A DNA stretch of 59,583 bases, taken from contig CAKOHI010000008.1 of assembly GCA_934085585.1 (NCBI GenBank), positions 1 to 59,583 of the forward strand, read 5' to 3'. A program made the translations under genes and the position numbers. Source of the stretch: an uncultured Bacilli bacterium (lineage in GTDB: Bacteria; Bacillota_I; Bacilli_A; RF39; UBA660). Positions 42,673 through 51,812 of the stretch are shown one piece after another (the first letter of the stretch is position 1; each line of letters begins with the position of its first letter). The notes below the pieces were generated by a model. It saw nothing but the letters and a program-made list of their open reading frames with translations. It did no database searches and had not been told where the DNA came from.

Positions 42673-42700
42673 CGTGGATGGCGGGTGTATCCGCCCCACG
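42673..42700 (+). other. Hairpin downstream of VR2
   Basis: CGTGG (42673-42677) pairs with CCACG (42696-42700) and GGCGG (42680-42684) with CCGCC (42691-42695), a 5+5-bp stem with a 2-base bulge and a 6-nt loop. It is GC-rich in an AT-rich setting and has a weaker counterpart after VR1. DNA hairpins downstream of VRs help target choice in the Bordetella phage DGR, but there they lie much closer to the VR; here the distance is nearly 100 bases. Confidence 0.45.
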
Positions 42701-42821
42701 CGGGGGTGATAACTTACTGTCATGAAAAGTTTGTATAAAAAGGTCTGTAATTATAAATGTTAAAATAAAAACTGATAGAGATGTCAGCTCTTCAATTTCT
42801 ATGGGAAAGTTAGTAGTAACT

Positions 42822-42849
42822 GGAAAGTATAAAAATACTTTCCTTTTTT
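42822..42849 (+). terminator. Rho-independent terminator
   Basis: GGAAAGTAT (42822-42830) pairs perfectly with ATACTTTCC (42835-42843) around AAAA, followed by T residues. Two smaller hairpins precede it (AGAG/CTCT near 42777-42791; AGTTA/TAACT near 42807-42820). It ends target 2 transcription, or is the control region of an attenuated transcript. Confidence 0.75.
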
Positions 42850-42906
42850 ATGTCTTCAAGTATAATAATATTTAGTCTTTTAGGAGTAATTGAAGGAGGT
42901 GAAGGC

Positions 42907-43894
42907 GTGGATAATTATATCTTATTAGGATTAAATAGAAAGATAGTAAAAATAATGAAAGTGAAAGATGAAAAAGGAATAATAATGGTTGAACTAGTAA
43001 GTAAGAAAAAGAAAGTAAGATGTCCAAAATGTGAGCAATTCACAAGTTGTGTGCATGATGTAAGAAAACCAATAAAAAGTAAGTATTTAGATTCAGCTGG
43101 GCAACAAGTAATATTAGAAATAATAAAAAGAAGATTTACATGTCACAAGTGTAAGAAAACATTTACAGAAACACTTGATTTAAATAGTAAAGATGGTATT
43201 ATATCTAATAAATTAAAGATACAAATAAGAAAAGATCTATTAGATTATAATTTATCTATGAGGAAAATAGCAGAAAGAAATCATATATCGGATTATATTG
43301 TAAGAAGAGAGTTAGAAGAAGCACCATCAACAATAACTGATTATATCAAAAACTTGCCAAGGGTTATATCGTTCGATGAGTTTAAAGCGGATACAACAGA
43401 AGGAAAATATGCATTTATATTAAATGACCCAATACATAAGAAAGTATTGGATATTTTGCCAAATAGAAAAAAAAGAGTATCTAGAACAGTATTTTACACA
43501 TACCGAAAATAGACACTCAGTAGAGTTCGTCATAAGTGATATGTACGAACCATATCTAAAAGTACAAAAAATCATGTTCCCGCATGCCAAGTACGTAGTA
43601 GACCGATTTCATTATATCAGATATATAATGGATGCGCTAGATAAAGTTAGAATAAGATGGTAAAAAGAATACGGAGAAAAAAGTAAAGAATATAAACTTT
43701 TAAAGAATAAAAAGAATGTAAGTTTACTCCGAAGATATGGAAATGATATAAATTGGTGGGTAGAAGTATCAAGATATAAAAATGGGCATATGATAAAGGT
43801 TTTACCAAGTACAGTTTTAGATGAACTTCTTAGTATTAATGAAGAAATTAAATATGCATATCAATTAAAAGAAATGTTTGAAAAAAATATATAA
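42907..43894 (+). mobile_element. Decayed ISL3-family transposase
   Basis: GTG 42907 behind GGAGGTGA opens an ISL3-type transposase: a zinc-ribbon (CPKCEQFTSC, CHKCKKTF), an HTH region and the DDE domain start ISFDEFKAD. The eight-A run at 43467-43474 carries one A too many; the next frame continues EYLEQYFTHTENRHSVEF, VISDMYEPY (second Asp) and VVDRFHYIR. A TAA at 43661-43663 then interrupts it and reading resumes to 43892-43894. The C-terminal third of the family is missing. With three defects it is inactive. Confidence 0.8.
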
Positions 43895-44035
43895 TTCATT
43901 TATAAATTTGAATTTTTAAAAATGGTACATTAAATTACTTAAAAATGGTACATCAATGTTGACTCCGTTATTTGTTTAGTGAATAAATTATAATACTTTA
44001 ATTGTTTAATTTTTGATTTTGTTCTCTGAAAATGA
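43895..44035. other. Noncoding stretch with direct repeats, possible IS end
   Basis: AAAAATGGTACAT occurs twice, at 43918-43930 and 43941-43953, with a 10-base spacer, followed by TGTTGACTCCG. Closely spaced direct repeats of this type are found at the ends of some insertion sequences (for example IS21-type). It could be the relic of one more element, lying between the ISL3 remnant and parA. Confidence 0.35.
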
Positions 44036-44064
44036 TAGACAAGTATTTAATAATTTGATAAAAT
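44036..44064 (+). promoter_or_regulatory. Promoter of parA-parB
   Basis: TAGACA (44036-44041) and TAAAAT (44059-44064) with 17-base spacing, 39 bases before the parA ATG. Confidence 0.5.
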
Positions 44065-44103
44065 AAAGTAGTACGTAAGTTGTATAGAATGGAAGTGCTT
44101 GTT

Positions 44104-44889
44104 ATGGCTAAAATTATATCACTTGTTAATCAAAAAGGTGGAGTTGGTAAGACTACCACTAGTATAAATTTAAGTGCGGCATTAGGAAAAATGGGTAAAC
44201 GTGTATTATTAATAGATATGGATCCTCAAAGTAATGCTACGACTGGATTAGGCTTAAATAGTAATGATTTTAAGAATGATATTTATGAGTTAATAACAGG
44301 TAAATGTGAAGTAAAGAAGGCTATAAAAAAAACTAAATTTCATAATTTGAGTATTATACCATCAACTATTAATTTAGCTGGTGTTGATGTTGAGTTTGTT
44401 AAAAAGATGCTTGAAGATAAAGAGTTTAGTCAAAATATGCAACTTAAATTAAGACTTGATGAAATAAAAGATAATTATGATTATATAATAATAGATTGTC
44501 AACCATCTTTGGGTTTAGGTACTATGAATGCGTTAGTTGCTAGTGATAGTGTAATAATACCTGTTCAATGTGAGTTTTTTGCACTTGAAGGTATTACACA
44601 ACTTTTAAATAGTATAATAATGGTACAAGGAAGTATGAATCCTGAACTTAGAATTGAAGGAGTACTTTTAACAATGCTTGATGGTAGAACAAATATAGGG
44701 CTTGAAGTAATAGAAGAAATAAGAAAATATTTTAAAGATAAAGTATTTAATACAATAATACCTAGATTAGTAAGATTAGTAGAAGCACCTAGTCATGGAA
44801 AACCAATCAATGAATATGATCCATTAAGTAGAGCTACGGAAGCTTATGCTAATTTAGCAAAGGAAGTGGTAAGTAGAGATGGAAACTAA
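44104..44889 (+). CDS. parA: Chromosome partitioning ATPase ParA (Soj)
   Basis: A Walker-type ATPase that with ParB separates newly replicated origins. The deviant Walker A KGGVGKTTTS, the switch DMDPQSNATTGLG and Walker B IIIDCQPSLG are present. ATG 44104 gives MAKIISLVNQ, the standard start, in 261 residues. parB overlaps its end by 11 bases. Confidence 0.95.
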   Translation: MAKIISLVNQKGGVGKTTTSINLSAALGKMGKRVLLIDMDPQSNATTGLGLNSNDFKNDIYELITGKCEVKKAIKKTKFHNLSIIPSTINLAGVDVEFVKKMLEDKEFSQNMQLKLRLDEIKDNYDYIIIDCQPSLGLGTMNALVASDSVIIPVQCEFFALEGITQLLNSIIMVQGSMNPELRIEGVLLTMLDGRTNIGLEVIEEIRKYFKDKVFNTIIPRLVRLVEAPSHGKPINEYDPLSRATEAYANLAKEVVSRDGN

Positions 44890-45769
44890 AAAGAAAGCAT
44901 TAGGTAAAGGGTTAGAACAATTATTTTCTAATAATGTAATTGATTTTGAAAATTTTGAAGATACTGTTATTGAAGAAAATAAAAAAGATGTAACAGAAAT
45001 AAATATTGATGAAATAAGAAGTAATCCTTATCAACCTAGAAAGACATTTGATACAGCTAGTTTAAATGAACTTGCAAAGAGTATTGAAGAATATGGTGTT
45101 GTTCAACCAATTATAGTTAAGAAAAGTATAAAAGGATATGAGTTAGTTGCAGGAGAAAGAAGAACTAAAGCTGCAAAGATTGCAGGATTAAAAAGCATTC
45201 CAGCTATAATTAAGGATTTTGATGATCAAGCAATGATGGAGATTGCTTTAATTGAAAATATTCAAAGAGAAGATTTAAATCCAATGGATGAAGCTAGTAG
45301 TATAAGTAATATTATTAAATTAAGAGGTTATACACAAGAAGAATTTGCAAATAAATTTGGTAAAAGTAGGACTTATGTAACTAATTTACTTGGATTATTA
45401 AAGCTTCCTGATGAAGTAAAGAGATTGGTTGAAAAAAGAGCTTTAAGTATGTCTCATGCAAGAGTATTATCTAAAATTGATGATGATGAAAAGGTTACTA
45501 ATTTAGCTAAAAGAGTTATTACTGATGAAATATCTGTTAGAGAATTAGAAAGATTAAGTCAAGATGTAAAAGAAGAAATTATTGTTAAAAATAATAAAAG
45601 TAGTAAAAAAGGATTTGATCATAAGTATAGAATGTATGAAAATATAATAATGGATAATTTAGATACAAAGGTTAGAGTTAGTAAAAAGAAAATTGAGATA
45701 TATTTTGATGGGGTAAATGAACTAGAAGAGATACTCTCTAAAATGAATATTAAAGTTGAGGAAGAGTAA
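44879..45769 (+). CDS. parB: Chromosome partitioning protein ParB (Spo0J)
   Basis: A 296-residue ParB. The N-terminal CTPase domain shows NPYQPRKTFD and the GERR motif in AGERRTKAAK; the HTH follows as EEFANKFGKSRTYVTNLLGL and the C-terminus is the dimerisation part. It loads on parS sites as a CTP-gated clamp. I did not see a parS palindrome in this window. Confidence 0.95.
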   Translation: METKKKALGKGLEQLFSNNVIDFENFEDTVIEENKKDVTEINIDEIRSNPYQPRKTFDTASLNELAKSIEEYGVVQPIIVKKSIKGYELVAGERRTKAAKIAGLKSIPAIIKDFDDQAMMEIALIENIQREDLNPMDEASSISNIIKLRGYTQEEFANKFGKSRTYVTNLLGLLKLPDEVKRLVEKRALSMSHARVLSKIDDDEKVTNLAKRVITDEISVRELERLSQDVKEEIIVKNNKSSKKGFDHKYRMYENIIMDNLDTKVRVSKKKIEIYFDGVNELEEILSKMNIKVEEE

Positions 45770-45970
45770 ATGAATAAAGATTTTAATTTGAATGATGAAG
45801 TAATTATGAAAAAGCAACATGCTTGTGGTGTTAATTTATGGACTATTACTAGAAATGGTGCGGATATTAAAATCAAATGCAATGGTTGTGGTAGAGAAGT
45901 TATGATGGACAGATTAGAATTTATGAGAAAATTAAAAAAGGTGATTGTAAATGAAAAAACTTCGAACTAA
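45770..45970 (+). CDS. DUF951 small zinc-ribbon-like protein
   Basis: A 66-residue protein with KQHACGVNLW and CNGCGREVMMDR, the conserved core of DUF951, which often lies between parB and ychF in Firmicutes. Three cysteines and a His could bind zinc. Function unknown. It begins directly after the parB stop and overlaps the next gene by 20 bases. Confidence 0.85.
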   Translation: MNKDFNLNDEVIMKKQHACGVNLWTITRNGADIKIKCNGCGREVMMDRLEFMRKLKKVIVNEKTSN

Positions 45971-47498
45971 AGAAAAAATTGGATTACATCCAGTTATGAC
46001 ATTACTTGTTTTAAGTTTTATAACAATTATTTTAAGTGGTGTTTTTAGATTCTTTAATGTTCAATCTACATTTAATAAAATATCTGATATAACTGGGGAT
46101 TTTCAAGTTACTACAGAAGTTGTTAATTCCTTATTTAGTTTAAGTGGTCTTAAGTATATATTTACTACCACGGTTAAAAATTTTGCAAATTTTGCTGTTT
46201 TAACTAATTTAATTATAATATTACTTGGAATAGGTATTATGGTTAAGAGTGGTTTTTTAAAAACAATAATAACATTGATGACTAAAAAAGCTAAAAAAAC
46301 AACTGTTACTTTTGTATTAGTATTAATTTCAATACTTGCTAGTTTAGTTGGGGATTTATCATATATTATTTTAGTACCTTTAGGAGCATTATTATTTTTA
46401 TATGGTAAGAGAAATCCAATGATAGGAATTATTACAGCATTTGCAGGGCTTACATGTGGAAGTGCTTTGAGTTTATTTTTAACTAGTTATGATTCTAGTT
46501 TGTTCGCTACGACGCTTTTAAATGTTCATGTTATAAATAGTAGTTATACAATATCTAGTTTTGGTTTTACATTTGTTATGATTTTATTAATTGTGATTAT
46601 GTCTTTTGTAATAACTAATGTCACGGAAAATTATATAGCTAAAAGAATGCCAAAATATGAATTTTTAGAAGAAGATGTAGAAGATGAATTAGTTCTTACA
46701 AGAAAGCAAATGAGAGGTTTATTGTTTTCATTTGGAGCTGGATTAATTTATTTAATTATATTTATTTATAATATAATACCTGGATTACCTTTTTCTGGTA
46801 ATTTACTGGATTATAGTCAGAATTTATATATAGATAAATTGTTTAGTTATAATTCATTTTTTAGTAATGGTTTTGTATTTATTGTTGCAGTATTTTTTGT
46901 AATATTGGGGTTATTTTATGGAATGGGTGCAAAAACTATTAAAAATAATAAAGAGTTTGTTGATGCATTGGGACATTCATTAAATGGAGTAGGTAAGATA
47001 TTAGTTATGATATTTGCAGCATCTACATTTATTAATATATTTAAACAATCTAATATAGGTAATGTTGTAGCTGGAGCTTTTACAAATATATTACAAAATT
47101 CTGATTTTGGTGGGTTGCCTTTGTTACTTTTATTGTTTGTATTTTCGGGAATAATTACAATATTTCAACCTACGGTATTATATAGTTATAATATTGTATC
47201 TGGGGTAATAATTAAATTGATGAATGCGGGTATTTCTCCGGAATTTACGCAACTTGTATTTAGGCTTGGAAGTAGCATTACTTTAGGACTTACGCCCGTA
47301 TTTGCATATTTTATTGTTTATTTAGCTTATTTAGAAAATTATAATCAAAGTGAAAAACCAGTAACATTAAAAGAAGCAATTAAATATCAATTGCCATATG
47401 CTTTAGTAACATTCTTAGTTTATTTAGTATTTATAGTTGTATGGTATTTAGTTAAGTTTCCTTTAGGAATTGGAACTGGTGTTGGATTGGGGGTATAA
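45951..47498 (+). CDS. AbgT-family transporter
   Basis: A 515-residue membrane protein with about twelve hydrophobic segments. It resembles the AbgT/MtrF family, whose members move p-aminobenzoyl-glutamate or export antifolates. GVFRFFNVQSTF-like loop after TM1, GDLSYIILVPLGALLFLYGK and the late PVFAYFIVYLAYL are consistent. The substrate here is unknown. It starts within the DUF951 gene, and ychF follows 3 bases after its stop. Confidence 0.8.
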   Translation: MKKLRTKEKIGLHPVMTLLVLSFITIILSGVFRFFNVQSTFNKISDITGDFQVTTEVVNSLFSLSGLKYIFTTTVKNFANFAVLTNLIIILLGIGIMVKSGFLKTIITLMTKKAKKTTVTFVLVLISILASLVGDLSYIILVPLGALLFLYGKRNPMIGIITAFAGLTCGSALSLFLTSYDSSLFATTLLNVHVINSSYTISSFGFTFVMILLIVIMSFVITNVTENYIAKRMPKYEFLEEDVEDELVLTRKQMRGLLFSFGAGLIYLIIFIYNIIPGLPFSGNLLDYSQNLYIDKLFSYNSFFSNGFVFIVAVFFVILGLFYGMGAKTIKNNKEFVDALGHSLNGVGKILVMIFAASTFINIFKQSNIGNVVAGAFTNILQNSDFGGLPLLLLLFVFSGIITIFQPTVLYSYNIVSGVIIKLMNAGISPEFTQLVFRLGSSITLGLTPVFAYFIVYLAYLENYNQSEKPVTLKEAIKYQLPYALVTFLVYLVFIVVWYLVKFPLGIGTGVGLGV

Positions 47499-47501
47499 AT
47501 T

Positions 47502-48602
47502 ATGGGATTAAAAGCTGGAATTGTAGGTTTACCAAATGTAGGTAAATCAACATTGTTTAATGCAATAACTAAACAAAATATATTGGCGGCGAATTATCCG
47601 TTTGCTACGATTGAACCTAATGTTGGAGTGGTATTGGTTCCTGATAAGAGAATTGATTATTTAGTAAAATTGTATAATCCGAAGAGTATTGTACCTACGA
47701 CATTTGAGTTTACTGATATAGCAGGATTGGTTGCTGGGGCTTCACATGGTGAAGGTCTTGGTAATAAATTCTTATCTCACATTAGGGAATGTGATGCAAT
47801 TGTTGAAGTGGTTAGATGTTTTAATGATCCGAATGTTACTCATGTAACAGGTGGTGTAGATCCAGTTAATGATATTGAAGTAATAAATATTGAACTTGTT
47901 TTAGCTGATTTAGATGTAATTAATAATAGAATTGAAAAAATAGAAAAAAAAGCTGTGACTACAAAAGATAAAGAGTCTTTAGCAGAAGTTGCAGTTTTAA
48001 AAAAATGTCAAACTGCATTGGAAGCTAATACACCACTTAGAAGAATTAGTTTTGATAAAGATGAATTAAAAATACTTAAGAATTTTAGCTTTTTAACATT
48101 AAAACCAATTATTTATGTTGCTAATGTAAATGAAGACGATGTAGCAGTTGGAGATAATGAATATTCTTTAAAGGTAAAAGATTATGCTAATGCTGAAGGC
48201 GCTGGAGTTATCGTAATGTGTTCAAAGTTAGAGGCAGATTTAGCGGGATTAGATGATGAAGAAAAAAATCTTTTTTTACAAGATGTTGGTATTAAAAATA
48301 GTGGACTTGATAAATTAATATTTGCAACATATAATTTATTAGGTTTAGCAACATTCTTTACATCTGGTAGTGATGAAGTTAGAGCTTGGACATTTAAAGT
48401 TGGAATGAAAGCTCCAGAATGTGCTGGGCTTATTCATAGCGATATAATGAGAGGGTTTATTAGAGCAGAAGTTACTAGCTTTAGTGATTTAGAAGAATAT
48501 GGCGATGAAAAGAAAGTTAAAGAAGCTGGTAAGATGCGTGTAGAAGGCAAAGATTATGAAATGCAAGATGGAGATATTTGTTATTTTCGATTTAATGTAT
48601 AA
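47502..48602 (+). CDS. ychF: Redox-regulated ATPase YchF
   Basis: An Obg-family P-loop protein (366 residues). Walker A is GLPNVGKSTLFNA, switch II DIAGLVAGASHGEGLGN, and the C-terminal TGS domain has TFFTSGSDEVRAWTF and RGFIRAEV. It binds ATP rather than GTP and associates with ribosomes in stress responses. Confidence 0.96.
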   Translation: MGLKAGIVGLPNVGKSTLFNAITKQNILAANYPFATIEPNVGVVLVPDKRIDYLVKLYNPKSIVPTTFEFTDIAGLVAGASHGEGLGNKFLSHIRECDAIVEVVRCFNDPNVTHVTGGVDPVNDIEVINIELVLADLDVINNRIEKIEKKAVTTKDKESLAEVAVLKKCQTALEANTPLRRISFDKDELKILKNFSFLTLKPIIYVANVNEDDVAVGDNEYSLKVKDYANAEGAGVIVMCSKLEADLAGLDDEEKNLFLQDVGIKNSGLDKLIFATYNLLGLATFFTSGSDEVRAWTFKVGMKAPECAGLIHSDIMRGFIRAEVTSFSDLEEYGDEKKVKEAGKMRVEGKDYEMQDGDICYFRFNV

Positions 48603-48619
48603 AAAGGAGGAGAATTAAA

Positions 48620-49267
48620 ATGGGAGATAATAAGTTGTTAAGTAAATCATTCTTATGGATGTGTATTGGACTTTTAGTAACATTTGTTACAGGGTTTGGT
48701 GTTTCAATGAATGAAAGAATGTTGGAAAATATTTTCGGAGGAAGTGGATTTTGGATTCTTGTATTATTAGAATTTGTATTAGTAATAGTTTTATCTGCAA
48801 GAGTTATGAAAATGAATCCCACTACTGCAAAGATTTCTTTTATACTTTATTCATTTGTAAGTGGACTTACTTTTTCAAGTATATTTGTTGTTTATGAATT
48901 AACAAGTATAATGATGATATTTTTAATAAGTGCAATTATATTTGGAATTATGGCATTCATTGGATATACAACAAAAGTAGATTTATCTAGGGTAGGATTT
49001 TATTTATTAATGGCATTACTTGGAGTTATATTAGTATCAATTATTAATATTTTTCTAGGAAATGGCACATTAGAAATTATTATATGTATTATATGTCTAT
49101 TGTTGTTTATAGGTATAACTGCATATGATGTTCAAAAAATAAGAGCTTTGGAAAGTACTGGATTACCTGAAGATAATTTAGCTATTTATGGAGCTTTAGA
49201 GTTATATCTTGACTTTATTAATATTTTCTTACAAATACTTGAGTTATTTGCTAAAAATAAGGATTAA
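48620..49267 (+). CDS. Bax inhibitor-1/YccA family membrane protein
   Basis: A 215-residue protein with six to seven hydrophobic segments. LYSFVSGLTFSSIFVVYE and the closing ALELYLDFINIFLQILELF match the UPF0005/BI-1 family, which in bacteria includes the FtsH modulator YccA and the calcium-leak protein YetJ. GGAGGAG precedes the ATG. Exact function here unknown. Confidence 0.88.
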   Translation: MGDNKLLSKSFLWMCIGLLVTFVTGFGVSMNERMLENIFGGSGFWILVLLEFVLVIVLSARVMKMNPTTAKISFILYSFVSGLTFSSIFVVYELTSIMMIFLISAIIFGIMAFIGYTTKVDLSRVGFYLLMALLGVILVSIINIFLGNGTLEIIICIICLLLFIGITAYDVQKIRALESTGLPEDNLAIYGALELYLDFINIFLQILELFAKNKD

Positions 49268-49269
49268 TT

Positions 49270-49950
49270 ATGGATACAAGTTTAAAAAGAATTATAGCAT
49301 TTGTAATAGATATAGTTATAGTATCATTGGTTGTAAGCTTATTAAATTATTTGCCGATTGATCCATATAAAGATAAATATCAAGAAAAGTATAAAGAATA
49401 TACGGAATTAATACAAAAGAATACAGAAGAAGGAAGTCAAGAATTTAAAGATGAAATAATTGAAGTAAATTATGAGGTTTATAAATATAGAACTTATAGT
49501 AGTATTATTTCAGCTGGAGCTTTAATACTTTATTTTGGAGTATTGCAACTTGTATTAGATGGTCAAACACTAGGTAAGAAAATAATGAAAATTAGAGTTG
49601 TATCTAATAAAGATAAAAAACTTAATTTTTGGTCTTACTTAATAAGAATAGTTGTTTTAAATAATATTTGGTTAAGTTTATTAAATGTTGGAGCTGTATA
49701 TGTTGTTAGTGGAGTAAAGTTTTATTATGTAACGTATGTTATTGGTATGATTAGTTCTTTAATGTATATGTTAAACTTAATAATGATAATGTTTAGAAAT
49801 GATAATAGAGGACTTCATGATATGATTGCTGGTACGAAAGTAATAGATATGAATGAAGAAAATGTAGTTATTGATACAGTTTCTGAAGTAAAGGAAAAGA
49901 AAGAATCTATTAAAGAAAAAAGCGAAAGAAAAAATAAAAAAAGAAAATAG
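49270..49950 (+). CDS. RDD-family membrane protein
   Basis: A 226-residue protein with a first helix RIIAFVIDIVIVSLVVSLL, which carries the family Arg-Asp, and a middle motif DGQTLGKKIMKIRVVS. Three or so membrane segments are followed by a highly charged Lys/Glu tail of 35 residues on the cytoplasmic side. Starts 2 bases after the previous gene. Family role is poorly known. Confidence 0.85.
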   Translation: MDTSLKRIIAFVIDIVIVSLVVSLLNYLPIDPYKDKYQEKYKEYTELIQKNTEEGSQEFKDEIIEVNYEVYKYRTYSSIISAGALILYFGVLQLVLDGQTLGKKIMKIRVVSNKDKKLNFWSYLIRIVVLNNIWLSLLNVGAVYVVSGVKFYYVTYVIGMISSLMYMLNLIMIMFRNDNRGLHDMIAGTKVIDMNEENVVIDTVSEVKEKKESIKEKSERKNKKRK

Positions 49951-49982
49951 TTTTATGACTTAATGTTGTAAAACTTTTTTTC
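49949..49982 (+). terminator. Terminator after the RDD gene
   Basis: AGTTTTA (49949-49955) pairs with TAAAACT (49969-49975), followed by a T run. Confidence 0.7.
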
Positions 49983-50064
49983 TTGACTAAAATTTTATTT
50001 GTGTTATGATGTATTAAGTAGAACGGATAGCTTTTGTATATATGGATAGGGAAAGGAGGTTTAT

Positions 50065-50259
50065 TTGCGATTAGATAAATTAAAAAAATTATCTTTTGAT
50101 GAAATTCAAGCATTATTTGATTATTTAACTGATGGTGAAGAATTACTTGAAGAAGTATTGTTAAAGAAGAATAGTATTTTAATTAAGACAAATAAAAAAG
50201 TTTATTTGTTAGAATTGGTAAAAGATAATTATGGATATGGCGTTTTATGGGAAAAATAA
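50065..50259 (+). CDS. Small hypothetical protein, 64 aa
   Basis: A TTG start at 50065 lies behind AAGGAGG and gives RLDKLKKLSFDEIQALFDYL followed by an ILIKTNKKVYLLELV strand pair. Not recognised. A promoter with TTGACT (49983-49988) and TATGAT (50005-50010) lies upstream, so it is its own unit. Confidence 0.6.
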   Translation: MRLDKLKKLSFDEIQALFDYLTDGEELLEEVLLKKNSILIKTNKKVYLLELVKDNYGYGVLWEK

Positions 50260-50269
50260 TTTGATTATT

Positions 50270-50297
50270 ACACTGAAAAAAATAATATTTTCAGTGT
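50270..50297. terminator. Hairpin between the small gene and abiEi
   Basis: ACACTGAAAA (50270-50279) and TTTTCAGTGT (50288-50297) form a perfect 10-bp stem with an 8-nt loop. No T run follows, so a second operator for the toxin-antitoxin operon is also possible. Confidence 0.5.
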
Positions 50298-50320
50298 GGA
50301 AAGTAAATTTATGTTTCCTT

Positions 50321-50352
50321 CCGTACTTAAATATGGTATAATTTAAGTACGG
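50321..50352 (+). promoter_or_regulatory. Palindromic operator over the abiE promoter
   Basis: CCGTACTTAAAT (50321-50332) and ATTTAAGTACGG (50341-50352) are perfect 12-bp arms around 8 bases. TATAAT (50337-50342), the -10 element, lies in its centre and the right arm touches the ribosome-binding site. AbiEi antitoxins repress their operon by binding inverted repeats, and this is the expected site. Confidence 0.75.
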
Positions 50353-50362
50353 GAGGAAAATT

Positions 50363-50950
50363 ATGGCTAGTGTTGATAAGTTTAATGAATTTGCAAAAAA
50401 TGGATATTTAAAAATAAGTGAGGTTAAAAAAACTGATATTTCTAACTATTATTTAACAACATTGTTAAAAGAGAAAAAAATTGAAAAGGTTTTTAAGGGA
50501 TTATATTTAGAATCAAGTGAACTAAATGATAATTTTTATGAAATTCAATATTTAAGTAATAAATGTGTTTATTCAAATCTAACGGCCTTATATTTTCTTG
50601 AATATTCTGATAGAATACCAATGATTTATGATATAACTGTACCTAGAGATTATAAGGGATCTTTACAACAATTAGAAAATGTAAAATTATACTATGTGGA
50701 TAAAGATATATTAAATTTAGGGGTTATAATAGTTATAGATGAATTTGGAAATGAAATTAAATGTTATGATTTAGAAAGATGTATATGTGATATTATTAAA
50801 AATAAAAATAAATTAGATAGAGAGCTTGTTAATAAAGCTTTAAGAAAATATTTTTATAGTGCAAATAAAAATACTAAAAATTTATTTGATTATGCAAAAA
50901 AAATGAAAATCTTTAATAAAGTAAGGGAGGAGTTTGATATATTATCATGA
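50363..50950 (+). CDS. abiEi: AbiEi-family antitoxin (type IV toxin-antitoxin)
   Basis: A 195-residue protein. The N-terminal winged-helix region (NGYLKISEVKKTDISNYYLT) and the next part VFKGLYL, SNLTALYFLEYSDRIPM and CYDLERCICDIIK match AbiEi antitoxins. It should repress its own promoter and counteract the toxin. The toxin gene overlaps its stop by 4 bases. Confidence 0.88.
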   Translation: MASVDKFNEFAKNGYLKISEVKKTDISNYYLTTLLKEKKIEKVFKGLYLESSELNDNFYEIQYLSNKCVYSNLTALYFLEYSDRIPMIYDITVPRDYKGSLQQLENVKLYYVDKDILNLGVIIVIDEFGNEIKCYDLERCICDIIKNKNKLDRELVNKALRKYFYSANKNTKNLFDYAKKMKIFNKVREEFDILS

Positions 50951-51795
50951 TTAAAAATAAAGACAGTTTAAAAGCAAAAGCAAAAAATTTAGCATTAAAA
51001 AATAATATTGATAGCAGTTATATTTTACAAACGTTTATGTTTGAAGCGTTATTAAAAAGAATAGAAAAATCTAATTATAAAGATAATTTTATTATAAAGG
51101 GAGGTTTTTTATTATCATCTTTGTTTGGAGTTGATAATAGAACTACTTTGGATTTAGATACAACTTTAAAAGGTATTAGTTTGACTAAAGAAAATATAGA
51201 AAAAATAATTGATGAGATAATTAATATCGATGTAGATGATAATATAGAGTTTTCTATATTTTCTATAAAAGATATTAGGCTTGAAGAAAAATATTCTGGT
51301 TTTTGTGTACATTTAAATGCAAATTTTGAAGGATTAAAAAAACATTTATTGATTGATATAACCACCGGAGATGTAATTACTTATCGAGAAATTAATTTTT
51401 CTTATAAAACTATTTTTGATGATGAAATAATTAATATTATGGCTTATAATATTGAAACAATAGTGGCAGAAAAATTTGAGGCTATTTTAAGTAAGAATAT
51501 TGAAAATACTCGAATGAAAGATTATTATGATTTATATATATTTACTAGTTTAAAATGGGATAAAATTGATAAAGAAATATTAAAAAAAGCTATTTTAAAT
51601 ACTTGTAATAATCGTGAGTCTAATGAATACTTAAATGATTCAGATTATTATATTGATATGATTTGTAAAAATGAGTTTATAAAAAAATTGTGGAATGATT
51701 ATAAGAATAAATATTCATATGCTAAAAATATTTCTTTTGAAGACACAATTAAGGTAATTGAAAAAATAAATGATGTTGTAAAGGAAAGTGTGTGA
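50947..51795 (+). CDS. abiEii: AbiEii-family nucleotidyltransferase toxin
   Basis: A 282-residue toxin. IIKGGFLLSSLFG followed by TTLDLDTT is the nucleotidyltransferase GG/S...DxD site that coordinates metal and NTP. Later VAEKFEAILSK and RMKDYYDLYIF are typical of the AbiEii/DUF1814 family. Related toxins transfer nucleotides to tRNA, and such pairs act in phage abortive infection. It lies in a core region between housekeeping operons, so it is probably horizontally gained. Confidence 0.9.
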   Translation: MIKNKDSLKAKAKNLALKNNIDSSYILQTFMFEALLKRIEKSNYKDNFIIKGGFLLSSLFGVDNRTTLDLDTTLKGISLTKENIEKIIDEIINIDVDDNIEFSIFSIKDIRLEEKYSGFCVHLNANFEGLKKHLLIDITTGDVITYREINFSYKTIFDDEIINIMAYNIETIVAEKFEAILSKNIENTRMKDYYDLYIFTSLKWDKIDKEILKKAILNTCNNRESNEYLNDSDYYIDMICKNEFIKKLWNDYKNKYSYAKNISFEDTIKVIEKINDVVKESV

Positions 51796-51812
51796 GAATA
51801 AACACATTTTTC

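Noticed and set aside
37903..42849. CRISPR array or phage-derived variable tail region
   Set aside because: There are no regularly spaced repeats, and no phage structural genes flank the retroelement; the repeated segments are the TR/VR set and the duplicated target module.
43467..43474. Programmed frameshift in the ISL3-like transposase
   Set aside because: The eight-A run could be slippery, but ISL3 transposases are normally made from one frame, and the further in-frame stop and missing C-terminus indicate decay.
43895..45769. parS site or replication origin near parA-parB
   Set aside because: I saw no TGTTTCACGTGAAACA-like palindrome and no cluster of DnaA boxes, although the gene content suggests that the origin is not far.
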